A stretch of DNA of 64,000 nucleotides. It comes from an uncultured Desulfobacteraceae bacterium. GTDB taxonomy: Bacteria; Desulfobacterota; Desulfobacteria; Desulfobacterales; UBA5852. The position numbers and the translations under genes are program-made. The notes beneath the pieces were generated by a model. The model did not search any database, was not told the DNA's origin, and was given only the letters and a program-made list of their open reading frames with translations. The stretch covers positions 372,001 through 436,000 of the forward strand of contig CAJXSL010000002.1 of the NCBI GenBank assembly GCA_913060875.1. Reading direction: 5' to 3'. How positions within the stretch are numbered: position 1 is the first letter of the stretch; each line of letters opens with the position of its first letter. Shown one piece after another: positions 45,298 through 53,208 of this stretch.

Positions 45298-45329
45298 ATC
45301 CGGGATTGAGTTCTTATGGTGTACCGCCG
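45298..45329 (-). repeat. 32-nt leader element, copy A
   Basis: The block starting ATCCGGGATTGAGTTCTTAT on the plus strand recurs with one difference (A or G at base 25) at 47296-47327. Both lie in the 5' leader of a minus-strand transcript: this one 253 nt before the 591-residue gene, the other 141 nt before larB. It may be a shared operator or RNA control element for the lar/C1 genes. The remaining spacer 45045-45487 holds a promoter candidate and nothing else clear. Confidence 0.65.
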
Positions 45330-45449
45330 GAATCATGCCGATTTTAATGATCCACCTCGCTGTCAGCCGCAGGGATACCCTTGGGGGAAGAGTCGCAATA
45401 AGTCAGCGATGCGGTGGCTGTTTATCGGCGCCTTAAAATATTATGAGAC

Positions 45450-45479
45450 ATATATCATATCAAAATTTTCCTCTGTCAA
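45450..45479 (-). promoter_or_regulatory. Sigma70-type promoter candidate for the main C1 operon
   Basis: On the minus strand a perfect TTGACA (45479-45474) is followed after 17 bases by GATATA, overlapping TATGAT- and TATATG-like words in an AT-rich stretch. It starts right after the larC1 stop and points at the 591-residue gene, giving a leader of about 400 nt that contains copy A of the 32-nt repeat. Confidence 0.5.
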
Positions 45480-45487
45480 GTATTTTT

Positions 45488-46285
45488 TCAACTTTCCGAA
45501 TGCCCCTCCGGCACTGAGTGGTGGTGATGGTGGTGGTGGTGGCCTGTCGTCGATTCCCTATCCAAGGCCTCGCCCACCGTGACCCTGAGCAGGTTGGGTA
45601 TTTTCGTTTCCAGAGAACCGGCGCCGTAGCCAATCGCCTCAATCCGCATGGGCGGCATAGGGCCGAAGCCGACGGCCTGCGTGGTCAGAATGGCCGCCCC
45701 GGTTGGCGTCAGCAACTCGCCCGTTCCCTCGGTGGCGTAGGCCGGCGCGCCACTGATCAGTTCAGCCGTCGCCGGTGCCGGAACTGGTAAAAGGCCGTGG
45801 GCACACTGGACCATGCCGCTGCCGACATTGAACGCCGAACAATAGATGTTTTCAACGCCCAACAGGGATAGTCCCGAGACCGCCCCAACCACATCGATGA
45901 TGGTGTCCATCGCGCCCACTTCGTGAAAATGAATATCTTCGATGGTGGTGCGATGCACTTTGGCTTCGGCCTCGGCCAGACGGGTAAAAATGGCGATACT
46001 CTTTGTCTTGATCGCATCGTCGATTTCGCTGCCTTCGATGATTTCCTTGATATCACTGAGCTTACGGTGATAATGGCCGTGATGTTCCTGATCGACGGCA
46101 ATCAGCGCTTTGCTGCCGCCGATGGCGCCTTTGATGACCGGCTCAACGTCAAGTTGATAATGGCTGAGATTGAGCTTGGACAGTTCATTCTTGAGCGCCT
46201 CCAGGTCCAACCCACTGTCCAGCAGCGCCCCAATGATCATGTCACCACTGGCGCCTGAAAAACAATCAAAGTAGGCAATCTTCAT
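45488..46285 (-). CDS. larC1: LarC1: N-terminal half of LarC with a native His8 tail
   Basis: The 265 residues cover the N-terminal LarC domain: MKIAYFDCFSGASGDMIIGA, IHFHEVGAMDTIIDVVGAV and ELLTPTGAAILTTQ. They stop where the full LarC in this window continues into its C-terminal domain. The end is Gly, eight His in a row, then SVPEGHSES. No C-terminal domain follows in any frame downstream; the missing half matches the separate gene at 42637-43164. LarC1 would bind the pincer nucleotide, and the His tail may hold or feed nickel. It starts 104 nt after larB. Confidence 0.88.
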   Translation of the reverse strand: MKIAYFDCFSGASGDMIIGALLDSGLDLEALKNELSKLNLSHYQLDVEPVIKGAIGGSKALIAVDQEHHGHYHRKLSDIKEIIEGSEIDDAIKTKSIAIFTRLAEAEAKVHRTTIEDIHFHEVGAMDTIIDVVGAVSGLSLLGVENIYCSAFNVGSGMVQCAHGLLPVPAPATAELISGAPAYATEGTGELLTPTGAAILTTQAVGFGPMPPMRIEAIGYGAGSLETKIPNLLRVTVGEALDRESTTGHHHHHHHHSVPEGHSES

Positions 46286-46389
46286 GATTGCGGTTCTCCC
46301 TTCCTGTAAAGCCTTCACATCGAACGTTTTAGTCTCTTGCGGCAATTGGCCGGATTAAAAACGAGAAGTGCCGGTTTCCCTGACCTTTC

Positions 46390-47154
46390 TCATGTCCTGA
46401 GGCCCTTGACGGCGAGCTTATTGATCAGGCTGGCCTGACATCCCGCACCGAAGCCATTGTCGATATTGACGACGGATACACCCGAGGCACAGCTATTGAG
46501 CATGCTCAGCAGCGCCGCAATACCGCCAAAACTGGCCCCATAACCTATACTGGTCGGGACACCGATGACTGGCACAGCAACCAGCCCCCCAACAACACTT
46601 GCCAAAGCCCCCTCCATACCGGCAATGACGATCACCACATTGGCTTTGTATATTTCTTCACAAGAAGCCAAGAGTCGATGCAGGCCGGCAACACCGACAT
46701 CGTAATGGCGAGACACCTCGTTCCCCATGGTTTCCGCTGTAATGCACGCCTCTTCAGCCACCGGGATATCGGAAGTCCCGGCGCACACCACGGCAATTTG
46801 GCCGACCTTTTCGATCGGCCGGGGATAGAAGAGAACAATCTGGGCCGCTTCATGATACCGGCAGTCCTCAATCTCCAGCTGGATCCTGGCAAACATGTCC
46901 GGGCTGACCCTTGTTCCCATGATATTGGTATGGTTCTGCGACATTGTTTTAACAATGCCCACCACTTGGCTGACCGTCTTTCCGGCGCAGTAGATCACCT
47001 CCGGGAAGCCGGTCCTGAGGCATCGGTGATTGTCGATCTTGGCGAACTCGAGGTTGTCGAAGGGCAGGGTTTTCAGCTTTGCGAGGACCGTATCCAGATC
47101 CGTATGACCGTCTTTGAATTGCCCCAAAAGCTGTTTCAGATTTTCTTTGTCCAT
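46390..47154 (-). CDS. larB: Pyridinium-3,5-biscarboxylic acid mononucleotide synthase LarB
   Basis: LarB carboxylates and hydrolyses nicotinic acid adenine dinucleotide, the first step to the nickel-pincer cofactor. The 254 residues have an N-terminal helical part and a PurE-like C-terminal domain: IAVVCAGTSDIPVAEEA, YDVGVAGLHRLL and VVIAGMEGALASVVGGL. GAGGAA lies just before the ATG. It is followed by larC1 on the same strand and diverges from the dmrB-like gene. Assignment is firm. Confidence 0.93.
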   Translation of the reverse strand: MDKENLKQLLGQFKDGHTDLDTVLAKLKTLPFDNLEFAKIDNHRCLRTGFPEVIYCAGKTVSQVVGIVKTMSQNHTNIMGTRVSPDMFARIQLEIEDCRYHEAAQIVLFYPRPIEKVGQIAVVCAGTSDIPVAEEACITAETMGNEVSRHYDVGVAGLHRLLASCEEIYKANVVIVIAGMEGALASVVGGLVAVPVIGVPTSIGYGASFGGIAALLSMLNSCASGVSVVNIDNGFGAGCQASLINKLAVKGLRT

Positions 47155-47295
47155 CGTTATTTCCTCTTGTGTTTCGTATCAATCGTTTGACGGATTCTTC
47201 CGGAAGCATACGGACGTCAAAACGGTCGTCCTCTCCATGCCCGCCGCATACAAACATTTTAGCGGGTGCTTAAAAAAGCTTTTAAAGCTCAACTG

Positions 47296-47327
47296 ATCCG
47301 GGATTGAGTTCTTATGGTGTGCCGCCG
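47296..47327 (-). repeat. 32-nt leader element, copy B
   Basis: This matches copy A at 45298-45329 at 31 of 32 bases and has the same orientation relative to the minus-strand gene downstream, larB. Similarity stops abruptly at the ends, so the conserved length is about 32 nt and is not part of a larger duplication. Confidence 0.65.
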
Positions 47328-47543
47328 AATATCGCAGGGAGAGCCGATGACAGATGGTTTGGAAACCCATCCAGTCCATCGGAATTGAATTTTGAAGAGA
47401 AGCACTACCTGCCCATAAAGGCGATGTCAACAATTATTAATTCGCATGGTCCAAATTGCATTTGCGTGACGGCTGTCGGTGCCCGGGTCGCACGATCCGG
47501 CGTTCGAAACGCTCCGGCGGCGGGTGGCACGCCATCAAATTCA

Positions 47544-47571
47544 TTGACAAATGAACAAATAATCCTAATAT
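47544..47571 (+). promoter_or_regulatory. Sigma70-type promoter for the dmrB-mptG unit
   Basis: TTGACA at 47544-47549 and TAATAT at 47566-47571 are separated by 16 bases. Transcription would start near 47578, giving an 80-nt leader before the dmrB-like gene. Confidence 0.6.
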
Positions 47572-47656
47572 TCCATCGCATTTCGTTGGTCGTCATACCA
47601 ATGCAAACATATTCATAACATTGATCATTTAAACCATGTAACCAAGGACACCTTCC

Positions 47657-48214
47657 ATGCCCTTTAAAATGGTCTGGGCGATCACCGGTGCCGGGGATCT
47701 GATCCGTGAAACCACCGCCATTATGGAAAAAATAGCACGGCAACATCCCATTGAAATTACGCTGGCCCTCTCCAAAGCAGGGCTAGAAGTCGTCACCTGG
47801 TACGGTCTGATGGATCGCCTGAACGGGCTCGGGGGTAAAGTCTTTATCGAGAAAAGCGCGAATAAACCCTTCATCGCCGGCCCGCTTCAGGCCGGGAAAT
47901 ACGGGTGTCTTCTGGTGGCGCCGGCAACGGCCAACACAGTGGCCAAAGTGGTGAGGGGGATTGCCGACAGCCTGGTGACGAACGCAGTTGCGCAGGCCAA
48001 TAAAACAAACATGCCCATATTGATTTTACCGGTTGACCGGCAAGTGGGAACCACGACGACGACGCTCCCGAACGGAAAGAAATTGACCCTGGCGGTCCGG
48101 CAGGTGGACGCGGATAATTTTGACCGGCTGCAGCGCATGGCGGGCATCCGGACTCTGGAAGCGCTCGACGAGATCCCGGAGCGGATTGGCCAACTGGCGT
48201 CAGCGGCGAGGTAA
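47657..48214 (+). CDS. Archaeal-type flavoprotein, dihydromethanopterin reductase-like (DmrB/AfpA)
   Basis: A 185-residue flavin-binding protein of the HFCD/archaeoflavoprotein group: MVWAITGAGDLIRETTAIME at the start and LLVAPATANTVAKVVRGIAD with SLVTNAVAQANKTN in the middle. Archaeal DmrB reduces dihydromethanopterin to H4MPT, and related flavoproteins (AfpA, DmrX) sit in bacterial H4MPT clusters. That is the likely job, as the last step of cofactor synthesis. It is followed by mptG after 7 nt. Which reductant it uses is not visible. Confidence 0.85.
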   Translation: MPFKMVWAITGAGDLIRETTAIMEKIARQHPIEITLALSKAGLEVVTWYGLMDRLNGLGGKVFIEKSANKPFIAGPLQAGKYGCLLVAPATANTVAKVVRGIADSLVTNAVAQANKTNMPILILPVDRQVGTTTTTLPNGKKLTLAVRQVDADNFDRLQRMAGIRTLEALDEIPERIGQLASAAR

Positions 48215-48221
48215 CGGTACG

Positions 48222-49238
48222 ATGGTGCATGGCGACGAAATAGCAAGAGTAGCGACCAACAGCCGTCTGCACTTCGGTTTTGTTGACATGCAGGGATCCA
48301 TGAACCGGCTGTACGGAAGCCTTGGCGTTGCCCTGCAGTCACCCCGAACTGTCCTGACGGCACGCAAAAGTACACAGCTGACCGTGGAAAACGGAAACGT
48401 CGCCAAAGTGACGGAATTCGTCCGGCGGTTTTCACAGCATTTCCGGATCGAGGCAACCGCCCTGTTCCGATTTGAGCAGCAGATACCCGAACATATCGGA
48501 TTGGGCACCGGCACGCAGCTTGGCATGGCGGTAGGTTCGGCGCTTGCCAAACTCTACCGCGTCGATACCGATAATCGGGAGATAGCGGTCGCCATGAACC
48601 GAGGAAAACGTTCGGGCATTGGCATTGCGGGTTTTACAAAAGGCGGTTTTTTTATCGATTCCGGCATCAAAACCGATTCTTCCGAAGGGTTTCAACCGCC
48701 ATCAGTCGTATTTCATCACCCATTCCCGGAAGAATGGTGTTTTGTGATTGCCGTGCCCAAAGCCGACAAGGGGCTGTCGGGAAAAAGAGAATACCAGGCG
48801 ATCCAGTCCGTCAAGCCCTCGGAAAAAATCGCAGGCGAAATAAGCCACCTCACACTGATGAAACTGATGCCGTCCCTCATCGAGAAGGATATCGAGGCCT
48901 TTGGCAGTGCCCTTATGGACATCGACCAGAAAAATGGCCTCTATTTCCAAAACTCCCAGGGGGGCATTTTTAAAGAGGCCATAGCGGAATCCATCATTCG
49001 GCACATGATGGAGGCCGGGTCTTTTGGCGCAGGGCAAAGTTCATGGGGGCCGGCGTTATACGGTCTTGCGAAATCCGACGATGCGGAAAACATCGCGCAA
49101 GGTACCCGGGCATTTTTCAAGCGACAGGGCATCACCGGTTGTGTAACGGTGTCCGCCTGCAGCAACCACGGTGCAAGCGTTTGCCTGGATAAGACAAATC
49201 CGGAATGCCCACAGAAGATGTCGGCAACGGGAATGTAG
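48222..49238 (+). CDS. mptG: Beta-ribofuranosylaminobenzene 5'-phosphate synthase MptG
   Basis: MptG condenses 4-aminobenzoate (or 4-hydroxybenzoate) with PRPP, the committing step of the methanopterin branch. The 338 residues belong to the GHMP kinase fold: VATNSRLHFGFVDMQGSMNR at the start and QIPEHIGLGTGTQLGMAVGS as the phosphate loop. GSFGAGQSSWGPALYGL follows near the end. The ATG at 48222 is 7 nt after the flavoprotein stop, with GAGG upstream; a longer frame to 48120 overlaps that gene and is not needed. Confidence 0.92.
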   Translation: MVHGDEIARVATNSRLHFGFVDMQGSMNRLYGSLGVALQSPRTVLTARKSTQLTVENGNVAKVTEFVRRFSQHFRIEATALFRFEQQIPEHIGLGTGTQLGMAVGSALAKLYRVDTDNREIAVAMNRGKRSGIGIAGFTKGGFFIDSGIKTDSSEGFQPPSVVFHHPFPEEWCFVIAVPKADKGLSGKREYQAIQSVKPSEKIAGEISHLTLMKLMPSLIEKDIEAFGSALMDIDQKNGLYFQNSQGGIFKEAIAESIIRHMMEAGSFGAGQSSWGPALYGLAKSDDAENIAQGTRAFFKRQGITGCVTVSACSNHGASVCLDKTNPECPQKMSATGM

Positions 49239-49252
49239 GAAAAACGTGTCGG

Positions 49253-49840
49253 CTAGCAGGGCAGACCCAGCTTTTTCTGCATGGACTCCGCCATGGTCTG
49301 AAAATCCGAATCAGGGGCCACCTTTCGGATCACCCGCAGGTTTTCGTTTAAACGGGCCTCCGCGACCGTCGGGCTCATGTGATGAATGCGTGTTGCCATA
49401 ACAAGGCTTTCCATCACCAAACTCTGAGCCCGGTTAAAAAGGCAAACACCTTCCCCCATCCGGGAATGGACGACAGACCCCTCTATCACGAATGATGTTT
49501 CCTTTTCTTCGATCCCTTTAACCGTCAACTCCAAACATGCCGCCGAATGATCCATCACAGGCGCATCGATTTTCCGGGAACGCAAAAAGGCCATCTGCTC
49601 TTCTTCAAACAAGGCCGTATAGAAAGGCCGTGTATCCCGCGGCAGATTGACGGCATAATTCCGAAAAGACAAAATATTATCTAACGTTTTGGATCCTTTA
49701 TAAAAATTGGATTTGATGGTGATGTAATCATCGGTCCAGATGCCAAAGGGGGCGGCATGCGGCAAACGGTAGCGACCGGTTGAGATAATCGTCTCATAAA
49801 CCCATCCCTGCTTCATTCCCAGCCGTTCAAGTTTTTTCAC
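49253..49840 (-). CDS. DUF447-family protein of H4MPT clusters
   Basis: About 195 residues (GMKQGWVYETIISTGRYRLP, then ASGIWTDDYITI-like APFGIWTDDYITIKSNFY) of the flavin-reductase-fold DUF447 family. This family follows H4MPT genes in methylotrophs and methanogens; its step is unknown. The start is uncertain: a GTG at 49838-49840 (MKKLERLGMKQGW) with GAGG upstream, or the ATG at 49814-49816. It faces mptG tail to tail with 14 nt between the stops and ends the ino1-led operon. Confidence 0.83.
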   Translation of the reverse strand: MKKLERLGMKQGWVYETIISTGRYRLPHAAPFGIWTDDYITIKSNFYKGSKTLDNILSFRNYAVNLPRDTRPFYTALFEEEQMAFLRSRKIDAPVMDHSAACLELTVKGIEEKETSFVIEGSVVHSRMGEGVCLFNRAQSLVMESLVMATRIHHMSPTVAEARLNENLRVIRKVAPDSDFQTMAESMQKKLGLPC

Positions 49841-49951
49841 CTTTTGATTTTCCTCTACCCCCCGGTTCAAACGGTTTCCGAGGCGTCGCTCAGGGACGGC
49901 TCCCCACCGCAATACCGCGTCATTACGATAGCCACCCACTTTTTCAATGGA

Positions 49952-51049
49952 TCAAACAGGCCGGATATATTCCCGGCGGCATTGACTTGCCGCACCCACA
50001 ATCAGTCTTCCCGGTTTGCCATCGATGGTTTCAACCTGACCGGCCGCTTCGATTCGACACCCCTCATCCGCAATGTCGCAAAACAGCCCCTCGTGGGAAA
50101 CAATTTCAGCAATTTGGGTCGCATCCGCCTGTCCGAACAAAACCTCGACATTGTCCACACCGTAGGTCGCCGGAAGAAAAATAGCGTCATCCTTCCGCAC
50201 CACCATCGCCCTTATCGTCGCTTCGCCGACGCTGCGATAGATATGGTCGCCATATTGCTCGGAAACCTCCGCATCCGACCGAACCGGGTGGATTGAAAAA
50301 TAGCGCTTCCCGAAATAGCCATAGTTCCATCTTCCTCCGGAGATCGCCCAGGCCTCGTCAACGGACAGCGGGAATCTTTCCGCTACCCGCCGGGACCATT
50401 TCAAGCGCTGTTCGTAATCCGGTTGGCCGATGGGGGCTACCCCCTGGTTACGAATAATAGCCTGCTTCAACAAACGCGCGTTGTCCCGTCCATAAACCAG
50501 CAGATCGATATCCGACCACTCTAGGTTGTGCATCCCGATAAGAATAGAGCCGGTCAGTCCAAAGGCATCCCGTCGAATCGATGCCAGTTCACTCAAATGG
50601 CCGACCAGTTCAGCGGCTTCCTGTTCCAAGGCGTCCCCGGGGTTTTTCATGATTGATGCCAATCGGCTCTGGGGGTCGTAATACGCAACAACGGATGACC
50701 GGGGGATCAGTGAAAAACGGATTCCCCTTACCGGACAGTCAGCCACGTAATCGGGGAAGTTCGCCTGAAGGTATTCCAGCGTATGGGCCACATTGCGGAC
50801 GTGGTAATAGGGCAACTCACGGCGATAGGCCACCGCACCGTTTTGCCACTTACCCCTGGAATCCGGTGAATATTTCAGATAGGCCGTGTACCGTTCCGGC
50901 GAATGCAAATGACCGGCAACACAGAAAAACATCCCCTCCCGGGTACGGAAAAAGTCACGATCCCCCGGTCGGTTACACTTGTCAGGCAAAGGCCCCTTGG
51001 CCGTATGGCTGGCCTCTTGCGAAACCGAGCCGGCATTCTTGTCATTCAT
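49952..51049 (-). CDS. Archaeal-type nucleotidyltransferase-fold protein B
   Basis: The 365 residues have an N-terminal part (DRDFFRTREGMFFCVAGHLH) and a central minimal nucleotidyltransferase motif, LTGSILIGMHNLEWSDIDLLVYG (Gly-Ser, then Asp-x-Asp). A C-terminal half follows with ATIRAMVVRKDDAIFLPATYG. Proteins of this layout occur in Euryarchaeota; their substrate is unknown to me. It is clearly related to the upstream gene (51068-52096). The chain ino1, two nucleotidyltransferases, DUF447 suggests transfer of a nucleotide to a sugar or inositol phosphate in an unknown cofactor or lipid step. Confidence 0.75.
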   Translation of the reverse strand: MNDKNAGSVSQEASHTAKGPLPDKCNRPGDRDFFRTREGMFFCVAGHLHSPERYTAYLKYSPDSRGKWQNGAVAYRRELPYYHVRNVAHTLEYLQANFPDYVADCPVRGIRFSLIPRSSVVAYYDPQSRLASIMKNPGDALEQEAAELVGHLSELASIRRDAFGLTGSILIGMHNLEWSDIDLLVYGRDNARLLKQAIIRNQGVAPIGQPDYEQRLKWSRRVAERFPLSVDEAWAISGGRWNYGYFGKRYFSIHPVRSDAEVSEQYGDHIYRSVGEATIRAMVVRKDDAIFLPATYGVDNVEVLFGQADATQIAEIVSHEGLFCDIADEGCRIEAAGQVETIDGKPGRLIVGAASQCRREYIRPV

Positions 51050-51067
51050 CCTGTAATGTCCCTTATG

Positions 51068-52096
51068 TCAATCGTCGGAACGCATCAAATAATCACCAAC
51101 GGTGCCGCCAATCACCACCCTGCTGTAGGCCGGGCCGGAATGCGGCGTCACCCGTTCAAGACTGCCGCGGGCCGTTGCCCGTTCTCCGATATGAACCTGG
51201 TCGGTAAACCGGCCGCGGAAAGACACAATCTCTTTCAAGCATGCTGTTTGCTTGCCTTGAACAAAATCAACCTGGTCGATGCCATAGGTGCAGGGGGTAA
51301 AAATCGCATCCCGGTCATCGACTACCCTGGCGCGAATCGTGACCGACCCAAGTTGCTGGAAACAGGCGTCGCCATAACGCTGGCCGGCCTCTTCAGGGGT
51401 TTTGATAAACCGGATAAAATAGGGCATTCCCCGGTACGTCCCCTCATTGACCTTCCGGTTTTGCTGCATTGCAAACGTTGCAAAACTCAGGGGCGTATCC
51501 TTCGCGTGGGCCTCGTGCAGACGGGTCAGTTCCTCCTGACGCAATCGGCGCACCGCGTCTTGAGACCGGTTGTCTAAAACGAGCGTCAATGCCTTGTGCA
51601 ACATCCGGGAGGGTTTATCCCCATAGACGACAAAATCGAGATCGGATTCGGGGCGATGCAAGGCAAAAAGCGCCGATCCCGATATACCGAGATGGCCTTT
51701 GGAAATACCGGCTGTCTTCTGGAGCCAGCCACCAAAATCGACAACAGCCTCCTCGACCGTATCCCGGGGCTGCGTGGCTGTCATGTCGGCCAGGCGCTGA
51801 ACCGGGTCATAGATTTTTTTAACCCGTTTTTTTTCAACCCATTGGACGGCTATACCAAGGCAGGGATCCTCTCCAAGGTACCAGGGGTAGTGCCGGGACA
51901 AAATGGTGTTCTGGTCGGCGAACTGGTAAATGCGCCGATAGACCATGCCGTTGCGGCGGCGATCACCCGACTGGTCCGGCAGATAACGAAGGTAGGCAAA
52001 CCACCGATCTTCCGGATGGACACACCCCTTAACCGTGAAAATCAACCCTTCCTGGGTTTCAAGGGCAAACCCCTCTGTAACAGAATGATCCTCCAT
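51068..52096 (-). CDS. Archaeal-type nucleotidyltransferase-fold protein A
   Basis: The 342 residues parallel protein B: EGFALETQEGLIFTVKGCVH at the start, GISGSALFALHRPESDLDFV with VYG as the nucleotidyltransferase motif, and VTIRARVVDDRDAIFTPCTY near the end. The two paralogues share domain order and may act as a pair or on two substrates. It lies 5 nt after ino1 and 18 nt before protein B, so all are cotranscribed. The function is unknown. Confidence 0.75.
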   Translation of the reverse strand: MEDHSVTEGFALETQEGLIFTVKGCVHPEDRWFAYLRYLPDQSGDRRRNGMVYRRIYQFADQNTILSRHYPWYLGEDPCLGIAVQWVEKKRVKKIYDPVQRLADMTATQPRDTVEEAVVDFGGWLQKTAGISKGHLGISGSALFALHRPESDLDFVVYGDKPSRMLHKALTLVLDNRSQDAVRRLRQEELTRLHEAHAKDTPLSFATFAMQQNRKVNEGTYRGMPYFIRFIKTPEEAGQRYGDACFQQLGSVTIRARVVDDRDAIFTPCTYGIDQVDFVQGKQTACLKEIVSFRGRFTDQVHIGERATARGSLERVTPHSGPAYSRVVIGGTVGDYLMRSDD

Positions 52097-52101
52097 GCCG
52101 A

Positions 52102-53208
52102 TCAGTGGCTCCGTTTCCCGGCGATAAATGCTTCCGTCATATCATAGGCTTGATCGTCCGTGTATTGCTGCGGAGGATGCTTCATAAAATATGCCGAGGG
52201 TGAGGAGAGAACCCCGCCCTGCCCGCGGTCGAGGGCGAGTTTACAGCATCGGATCGCATCGATAACAACGCCGCTTGAATTTGGAGAATCTTCGACAGAC
52301 AGTCGCATTTCAATATTAACCGGTGATTCGCCGAACAGTCGCCCTTCCATACGGATAAAGCAGACTTTGTTGTCCTTTTGCCATGGAACCCAATCGCTGG
52401 GTCCAATGTGGATATCGTCATCAGGTAATTGTTCGCCGGTTATCTGCGACTGGACGGATTCCGTTTTGGATATTTTTTTCAATACCAACCGGCTGCGGTC
52501 CAGCATGTTCAGAAAATCCGTGTTGCCCCCGGTGTTCAATTGGTAGGTTCGATCCAGTTTGACGCCCCGGCGTTGGAAAAGATTGGTCAACACCCGATGG
52601 ACAATCGTAGCACCAAGCTGGGATTTAATATCGTCCCCGATCAACGGTATGTTCCGATCGGCAAACCGCTGGCCCCATTCAGGATTGCTGGCGATAAAAA
52701 CGGGCATATTATTGATGAAGCCGATTCCGGCCATGAGGGCGCATTCGGCATAAAATGCGGTAGCTTTTTCCGAACCGACCGGCATATAGTTGAGCAGCAT
52801 GTCAGCACCCGACGCTTTGAGAATCTCGGCAACTGCCTCTTTGGAAGGTTCGGCATGCGCCGCGGGCACACAACGAACCTTCTCCTCATACTGCATCATA
52901 TGGCTGCTAAAGCCATCCAAGACAGGTCCCATGTTCACGACGGTCCCGCAATGCGGAATGTCCGGACAAAAAATTGTCGTACAGTTGGGTGGTTGAAAAA
53001 TTGCCTCGGCAACATCCAACCCCACTTTGCGCTGGTCAATGTCGAAAGCGGCAACGACCTCTATGTCACAGGGCCTGTACCCGCCAATCTCCCAATGCAT
53101 AAACCCGTCAGCTTGGCCGGCAGGCTTATGCTTGTAATATTCAATTCCTTGTATCAAAGAACTCGCGCAATTACCGACCCCGGCAATGGCAATTCTTATA
53201 TTGCGCAT
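52102..53208 (-). CDS. ino1: Myo-inositol-1-phosphate synthase (Ino1)
   Basis: This enzyme converts glucose 6-phosphate to inositol 3-phosphate with NAD. The 368 residues start NIRIAIAGVGNCASSLIQGI, the Rossmann loop, and contain VVAAFDIDQRKVGLDVAEAI, LLNYMPVGSEKATAFYAECA and IGDDIKSQLGATIVHRVL. They match the short archaeal/actinobacterial type. AGGAGG stands seven bases before the ATG. It leads the operon with two nucleotidyltransferase-like genes and DUF447. Inositol synthesis is uncommon in this bacterial group, so its presence beside H4MPT genes is notable. Confidence 0.93.
   Translation of the reverse strand: MRNIRIAIAGVGNCASSLIQGIEYYKHKPAGQADGFMHWEIGGYRPCDIEVVAAFDIDQRKVGLDVAEAIFQPPNCTTIFCPDIPHCGTVVNMGPVLDGFSSHMMQYEEKVRCVPAAHAEPSKEAVAEILKASGADMLLNYMPVGSEKATAFYAECALMAGIGFINNMPVFIASNPEWGQRFADRNIPLIGDDIKSQLGATIVHRVLTNLFQRRGVKLDRTYQLNTGGNTDFLNMLDRSRLVLKKISKTESVQSQITGEQLPDDDIHIGPSDWVPWQKDNKVCFIRMEGRLFGESPVNIEMRLSVEDSPNSSGVVIDAIRCCKLALDRGQGGVLSSPSAYFMKHPPQQYTDDQAYDMTEAFIAGKRSH

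Larger units (their letters stand above)
47155..47656. other. Divergent regulatory region between larB and the dmrB-like gene
   Basis: This 502-base spacer holds the plus-strand promoter at 47544-47571 and copy B of the 32-nt repeat. A minus-strand TTGACA near 47430 has no good -10 partner. On the minus strand copy B is followed by an AGCTT/AAGCT hairpin and a run of T (about 47275-47290), which could act as a weak attenuator before larB. Confidence 0.4.

Noticed and set aside
45298-47327. 32-nt repeats as a CRISPR remnant
   Set aside because: Only two copies 2 kb apart with no spacers of regular length and no cas genes.
22039-53208. Presence of fae, mer, mfnA, mfnC or larA in the island
   Set aside because: None of the translated genes shows the motifs of these families, so complete pathways cannot be claimed from this window.
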